From Perilla frutescens (Eukaryota; Streptophyta; Magnoliopsida; Lamiales; Lamiaceae): a DNA stretch of 64,000 bases. Positions 58,949 to 64,000 of this stretch are shown one piece after another; the stretch's first letter is position 1; the number at the start of each line of letters is the position of its first letter. The notes beneath the pieces were generated by a model. The model made no database searches, was not told the origin of the DNA, and was given only the letters and a program-made list of their open reading frames with translations. Both the position numbers and the translations under genes were made by a program. The stretch lies in NCBI GenBank assembly GCA_026008535.1, contig BRKX01000011.1:42578183-42642182 (forward strand), written 5' to 3'.

Positions 58949-60120
58949 TGATAAGTCCATTTATTTCGTGTTTTTATGGGCATTTTATCCCTTATAAATG
59001 TCCTTTTTAGTGTGTTTTGAGTCGAAAAGAACCAGGTTGCGGTCAAAGGGCATTCCAAGAGTCGAGTCTGGCGGAAGGGGCATTTTATGCCCAAATATTC
59101 ACGATTATCTCGCACATATGTTCATCAGTGGCACAGGGGACGTCCTCAGTATCCATCCCACATTCGGTCAATGAAGTGGGCATATCAGATACAGATGGTG
59201 CTGACAGACGATGCCGTGCCCACAGTACTCGCACAGACTCGACCATATGGCAGAATAGGCATTCCAGTGGAATTCAGGATATAGTTGAAGAACAGCTGGT
59301 GGGAAGATAGCTACATTATCCCCGGAAGAGTTGGAACTAAGCTGGACTCCTGGAAGGTGCTGCAACAAAAGGATAAGCTCAGGCGAGAAGATAAGCTCAA
59401 TCTAAGGAGATAAGAGCAATCCCTAAAAAATAGGGATTTGTTGAAGATGAAGCTTATCCAGTCAGAGTCAGTGAGGGCACGCCGTTCCGGATTTTCAGCA
59501 GAAGACCCCCGCCTGTGGGGGAGACTCTACTCGGAAATGTAACTATTTAAACAAGTTTACTTTCTAGAAAAACAAGCTTTTAGACACTCTGAAACACTTT
59601 ACATTTCTGCATTTTTATTTCCAGTACGCTGCTTAGGCAGCAAAACAATCCGAAAGGTCTTAAACCTTTGGGACTTAGGTTTTGTTTGTGTTTATTGACG
59701 TTGGAGTCGAGTTTTTGATTAATTAATTCAGTAAGTTTTCGTTTAATTTTATATCTTTAAATTCTGCAAGTTTGATTATGTCTAGCCTTCTCGGCTAGAT
59801 CGCATGAGAGGAATTCGGTCACCATAACTAGATGACCTATCATGTATGAAAATCGGTATGCCCATGATCGAGTTGTTTTATGTTTAACCAAATTCTAATT
59901 CAAATGCCAGAACCTTTTGTTATTTGATATTTTCTTTAGTTTATTTTACAGATTTACATTCAGTTTAGTGACAACACCAAAACCCCTTTGTGATTGGTTA
60001 CTTGAAGATAGAATCGCAACAGCTCTCTGTGGGATCGACCCGTACTCATTGGCTAGCTACGCTCGCTGTGGGCACAGGAGTTTATAAATATATTTTTGAG
60101 CGCGAAATGACAGCGCGTCA
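58949..60120 (+). mobile_element. Solo LTR, copy 2 of the TGATAAGTCC family
   Basis: TGATAAGTCCATTTATTTCG to CAGCGCGTCA, 1172 bp, flanked by CATTG. It is very similar to 47742-49293 but lacks the segment equivalent to 48602-48971 (junction at 59801/59802). It splits the copia pol frame between the integrase and RT regions. Confidence 0.93.
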
Positions 60121-60125
60121 CATTG
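60121..60125. repeat. Solo-LTR target-site duplication CATTG (right)
   Basis: Matches 58944-58948. Confidence 0.9.
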
Positions 60126-61400
60126 ACTGTCTCAATTACAGCCTTTGTATCTTTATTGTAAATCATGTATGATTTATTATTTCTAGAGTATCCAACAAAG
60201 ATCCCTTCAACTCCTCTTTTGTCCATCTTGTTGAGATACTCTCTATCAATGAGAATATAACATGTGGTTCCAAACACATGAAAGTACTTCACTGTTGGCT
60301 TCTTTTCATTCCAAATCTCATATGGAGTAGTGAAAGTACCTGGTCTGAGATGAACTCTATTGCTGATGTGGCATGCTGTATTGATAGCTTCTGCCCAAAA
60401 CATTGCAGCAACTTCTTTAGCAGCAATCATGGTCCTGGCCATCTCCTGGAGAGTTCAGTTTTTCCTTTCCACAACTCCATTCTGCTGAGGAGTTTTGGGG
60501 GCTGAGTACTCATGACTGATACCATTCTCACAGCAGAATGTATCAAAGTACTGGTTCTCAAATTCCTTGCCATGATCACTTCTGATTCTGATAATCTGAT
60601 CATCCTTCTCAACTCTAATTTTGCAGGCTAATCTCTTAAATGTTGTGAAAGCTTCACTCTTGTCTATGAGAAAAGCAACCCAAGTAAACCTTGAGTAATC
60701 ATCAATGTAGACGAGGACATACTTCTTTTCTCTATAGCTTTCCACAGCCATAGGCCCCATTAGATCCATATGAATGAGATCTAGAATTCTCTTGGAAGTT
60801 CTGTCTTGAACCTCTTTATGTTGAGATATGGACTGTTTCCCAATCTGGCATGGACCACAGACTTTGTCTCTGTCAATTCTGATCTGAGGTAGTCCTCTGA
60901 CAATTTCCTTACTGATGATATTCTGGAGATTTCTGAAGTTGATGTGTCCAAGTTTCTGATGCCAGATCTCTGACTCTTCAATAGATGTTCTTTGACATGT
61001 TAAAGAACATTGTGCAGGAACATGTAGCTAATAACAGTTATCAGCTGATCTCTTCCCTTCTATGAATAAGTCATTGTTCTTATTCATAACTTTGTAGCTT
61101 TCCTCGGTGAAGAATACAATCATGTCATCATCACATAGTTGACTGATACTAATCAGATTAGCTTTGAGTCCATCAACTAGCATAGCTTTCTTGAGTTTGG
61201 GCATTCCTTCAACAGTCAACTCTCCTTTTCCCATAACTTTACCTTTCTTTCCATCTCCAAAGGTAACAAAATCTGACAAGCAAGCTTTCAGATTCTGCAT
61301 CACAGAGCAATCCCCTATCATGTGTCTTGAATAGCCACTGTCAAAGTACTAGCTTCCTTTATCTTCAACTCTCAACGAAGTATGAGTAATTAAACTAGTC
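60126..61400 (-). pseudogene. SIRE-like copia protease and integrase
   Basis: On the minus strand the protease motif Y-F-D-S-G-Y-S-R-H-M lies near 61340 (the family has D-S-G-C), preceded by a TAG where Trp is usual. The GAG-pre-integrase W-H-Q-K-L-G-H-I and C-G-P-C-Q-I-G-K follow near 60970-60830. The integrase core has D-L-M-G-P-M (60769), S-D-H-G-K-E-F (about 60570) and Q-N-G-V-V-E-R-K-N (about 60480), supplying D, D and E. A TGA at 60457-60455 replaces a conserved Arg. The frame continues through F-V-G-Y-S-R-N-N-K-S-Y to the solo LTR insertion. Confidence 0.88.
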
Positions 61401-63152
61401 TGCTTGACCACTCATTGCTTTTTCTGTGCAGGCTTTTTCTTCTGTTGAGTAGCTATTTTCTTTTGAGTGTTGCTGAAATGCTGAGCCATAAATCTTCTCT
61501 TCATTCTTTTCAGATCAAAGAGATACTTCTCACAGTGTGGTCGAATGTGGCCTTTTTCTTCACAATAGTGGCAGATAATTCTTTTCCTGCAGTCATTATT
61601 GTTAGTCATCTTTTTGTTAATGTTCTTCTAGATGGCCTGAACATTATTTTGTACATACGTTGTCTGGCTTGTACTGGCTTTGACAAACACTGTCTTAGAT
61701 TCTCCACCATTGTATCCAAGACCTGGATGACTTTTCCCAGAATGTCCGGATTGGTAATAATCTTATCAAGATTCTTAGTTCCATTATTCAGCATGTTGAC
61801 ATTCCTTTTGATGGATTTTAGCTATGTAGTCAGTTCTTCAATCTCCTTCTTCTGTTGTTGGATAATGGCCTTCTGTTCTCCATCAGACTTGATCAAATTC
61901 TCTTTCTCGTTGAGAAAATCTTTATTGTGAGATTGAAGAGTTTTGTTGATCTCAGCAACTTCAAGCCATTTTTCATACATCTCCTTGTATGTCTGAATAA
62001 ACTCCTCATTACTGACATCATCATTGTCTGAGTCTTTATCTTCGTCTGCAAGTTTGAAAGGATCCTGGAACTGTGAGACTTTTGCTGTAAAGGCATAGTT
62101 CTCTTCTTCTGATTCACTGCTACTTTTAGAATCATTATCACTCAGAGAGGCATTGTAGTTCTTTTTATTCTTCTTCAAAGTGTTGGCACATTCAACTTGA
62201 ATGTGTCCAAAACCATCACACTCTCTGCACTGAATTCCTTTCTTTGTTTTGATGGTTGCAACTCTTTTTGCTCACTGTTGGAGTTTCTATCTTGCTGAGT
62301 AGTTCCAGGTTGTTGTCTCCTGTTGTTTGACCTTCTGGAAGACTGTCTATTCACTCTCTTAAGCATTCAATTAAAATTCTTGGTGATAAGGACCATATTA
62401 TTCATTGTTTCTGAATCAAGTACAGTTTTTTATTTCTACACATGTTCAGGAACATCCTCAGAAACTTCAGCTTTCAGAGAAATACATTTCTTCCTTGAGC
62501 TGTTGTCATCATCTTCTAGATTTATCTCGAATGTTCTCAATGATCCCATTAGTTCATCAAGTCTCATACTCTTAATGTCATTGGCTTCCTCTATGGCAGC
62601 AACTTTGTAGGCAAACTTCTTTGGAAGAGATCTGAGAACCTTTCTTACAAGCTTTTCATTGCGGATAGGTTCTTCTAGAGTAAAACTTTCATTTGATATG
62701 CTCCTTAATCTAGCATTAAACTCACCAATGGATTTAGATTCTTCCATTCTGAGACTTTCAAACTTTGAAGTCAGATTTTGAAGTCTTGACAGCCTCACAG
62801 AACTAGTCCCTTCAAAGGTAGTTTCCAGAATATCCCATGCAGCTTTAGCAGTCTCACAGGTTGAGATTAAGCTAAATGTTTCAAGATCAACTGCAGAGAA
62901 TATTGCATTGAGAGTTTTAGAGTTGACATTGTACCAGTTCTTCTGTGGCACAGTCCATTCTCCTTCTTCAATTTCCACATGCCTTCCTTCTTTGGCAACA
63001 GTTGGCTTTTCTCATCCTTCAGTGACACTCTTCCATGCGAGTTCATCAAGTGATCTCAGAAAGGCCCTCATCCTTGCTTTCCAGTAAGGATAGTTGTTGC
63101 CTTCTAGCAGTGGTGGTCTGGCCGTGGATCCTCCTTATTTGATTGCACCCAT
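61401..63152 (-). pseudogene. SIRE-like copia gag
   Basis: The minus-strand frame starts at ATG 63152 (M-G-A-I-K), with a TAA after five codons and a TGA near 63010. The gag core around 62980-62440 has V-P-Q-K-N-W-Y-N-V-N, A-A-W-D-I-L-E-T-T-F-E-G-T and L-R-S-L-P-K-K-F. Two zinc knuckles follow: C-R-E-C-D-G-F-G-H-I-Q-V-E-C (about 62232-62189) and C-H-Y-C-E-E-K-G-H-I-R-P-H-C (61573-61531), with an acidic, coiled-coil-like stretch between. This pairing of knuckles is typical of the SIRE lineage. Several stops and frame changes lie between the blocks. Confidence 0.87.
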
Positions 63153-63229
63153 AGCTGGAATGCAACCAAAACCTTCATACAGATATGTAGCTTTTAGGAT
63201 TCTTTTTGCACTAACACCAAAGGCGACCC

Positions 63230-63241
63230 GCTCTGGTACCA
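63230..63241 (-). promoter_or_regulatory. SIRE-like copia primer-binding site
   Basis: The minus strand reads TGGTACCAGAGC, close to the initiator tRNA-Met complement TGGTATCAGAGC. It lies just inside the 5' LTR end (ACTTCA). Confidence 0.8.
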
Positions 63242-63243
63242 AT

Positions 63244-64000
63244 TGAAGTTACATAAACTGTGCGATCATGTTCATCATCATGTACTTGAACATTGTTGTG
63301 AACATGTAAGGTCAGAATGTAAAAACTTGAGCAAATAAAGAATACGAGGTTGGTAACCCTGTTCGATCAACTGATCTACGTCAGAGGGACTTATCACGTC
63401 CGTGAGAAACAGTTTACTACTCCGATAAATGGTTACAAAGGTTATTACACGAAGACTCCCGTCACTCGACCCCTTTCCTACCCAATTCAACCTCTTTCAC
63501 TAAACTGAATTGTGAGCTCCTCTCACAACCTAGAATCTCTCTAGTTCCCACAGGAAATCTCTCCCGAGACTCCTCTAAGTGTGTATGAAAGTGAGTTTCA
63601 AACACAGACTAGAAATACAATGATCTAACCGATCAAACCTAGTCTACCCGAATACTATATGCTTCGAATGTGAAGTCTTTTAACTCTCAGCCCTTTTGTG
63701 TATTCGTAAAAATTTGTATCACCTAAACTAGTCTGATTCCCAGGCTATTTATAAACAACAAATATAGCCTTAACAAGGAAATCAGAAGTCCTAATTAGGC
63801 TAGGATTTAACAAGGAAATAATTTCCTTAAATAAATCGGACTTTCCTAGTTTAGATGTCTTCCTTGAATAGAACTCCTTCTTTCCTTCTTGATCTTCATC
63901 ACGAACAAGGCAGCTTCTATTCTGAAAAGTCCATCTTGAATCTGCAGTTTCAACTCTTTGAATCTAGCATGGCACATCTCGTTGTAAACGCTCTGGATAA
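63244..64000 (-). mobile_element. SIRE-like copia 5' LTR, running out of the window
   Basis: In minus-strand sense the LTR ends ...GTAACTTCA at 63244, next to the primer-binding site. It extends at least to the window edge. It is related to the older LTR fragments at 3946-4440 and 8880-9245, and its part 63471-63653 is repeated at 58424-58606. Confidence 0.82.

Noticed and set aside
58597..59115. A 172-codon minus-strand frame joining an N-terminal novel part to copia linker sequence
   Set aside because: Its first half lies in the solo LTR and its second half in copia pol. It is a chance fusion across the insertion site.
1..64000. tRNA, rRNA, CRISPR arrays or bacterial-type operons
   Set aside because: None was seen. 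The tRNA-like stretches are short primer-binding sites of retroelements, and the repeats lack CRISPR spacing and context.

Overview
The window is nuclear DNA of a flowering plant, almost certainly a dicot. The signs are an AT-rich base composition, GT-AG introns, a plant acyl-CoA synthetase gene, Athila-type Ty3/gypsy and SIRE-type Ty1/copia retrotransposons, hAT, CACTA and Stowaway-like DNA elements, and CT/GA-rich leaders and microsatellites. The sequence alone does not fix the species. This is a transposon-dominated region with one intact protein-coding gene.

Layout. 1-9.9 kb: AT-rich DNA with a CACTA-like end, foldback MITEs and a mosaic of broken copia elements, including a ~505-bp LTR pair at 3288-3791 and 6024-6534. 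9.9-12.9 kb: a minus-strand gypsy LTR that truncates a decayed DUF1985-type pseudogene. 13.1-15.6 kb: a foldback array of TAATCGTAG-type repeats, split by a 1.9-kb solo LTR that has four internal subrepeats. 16.3-18.3 kb: a non-autonomous hAT element with a perfect 8-bp target duplication. 19.1-28.1 kb: a region of unknown function with a 476-bp tandem duplication, then a minus-strand Ulp1/DUF1985 pseudogene and, upstream in the same orientation, a three-exon fragment of the SCF ubiquitin-ligase RING protein RBX1. The putative leader beyond it is split by a solo LTR. 28.7-33.9 kb: a ~526-bp tandem array invaded by a 3.7-kb terminal-inverted-repeat element rich in AGTGCTAAAATAG arrays. 34-35.6 kb: MITEs and AT-rich DNA.

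35.9-39.3 kb holds the intact gene: a six-exon 4-coumarate--CoA ligase-like gene (4CLL7 type, 547 aa) ending in the peroxisomal signal SKL. About 0.4 kb beyond its stop codon lies a 1.4-kb foldback locus with ~610-bp inverted arms.

41.8-64 kb is a nest of retrotransposons. A plus-strand copia LTR was split by a ~15-kb Athila-like gypsy element (TSD GTGAT), whose pol gene was in turn split by a 1.55-kb solo LTR (TSD GCGGT). To the right, a minus-strand SIRE-like copia element lost most of its reverse transcriptase and carries a second solo LTR of the same family (TSD CATTG). All the retroelement genes are broken, mostly by stops explicable as C-to-T changes, as expected for old, methylated elements.
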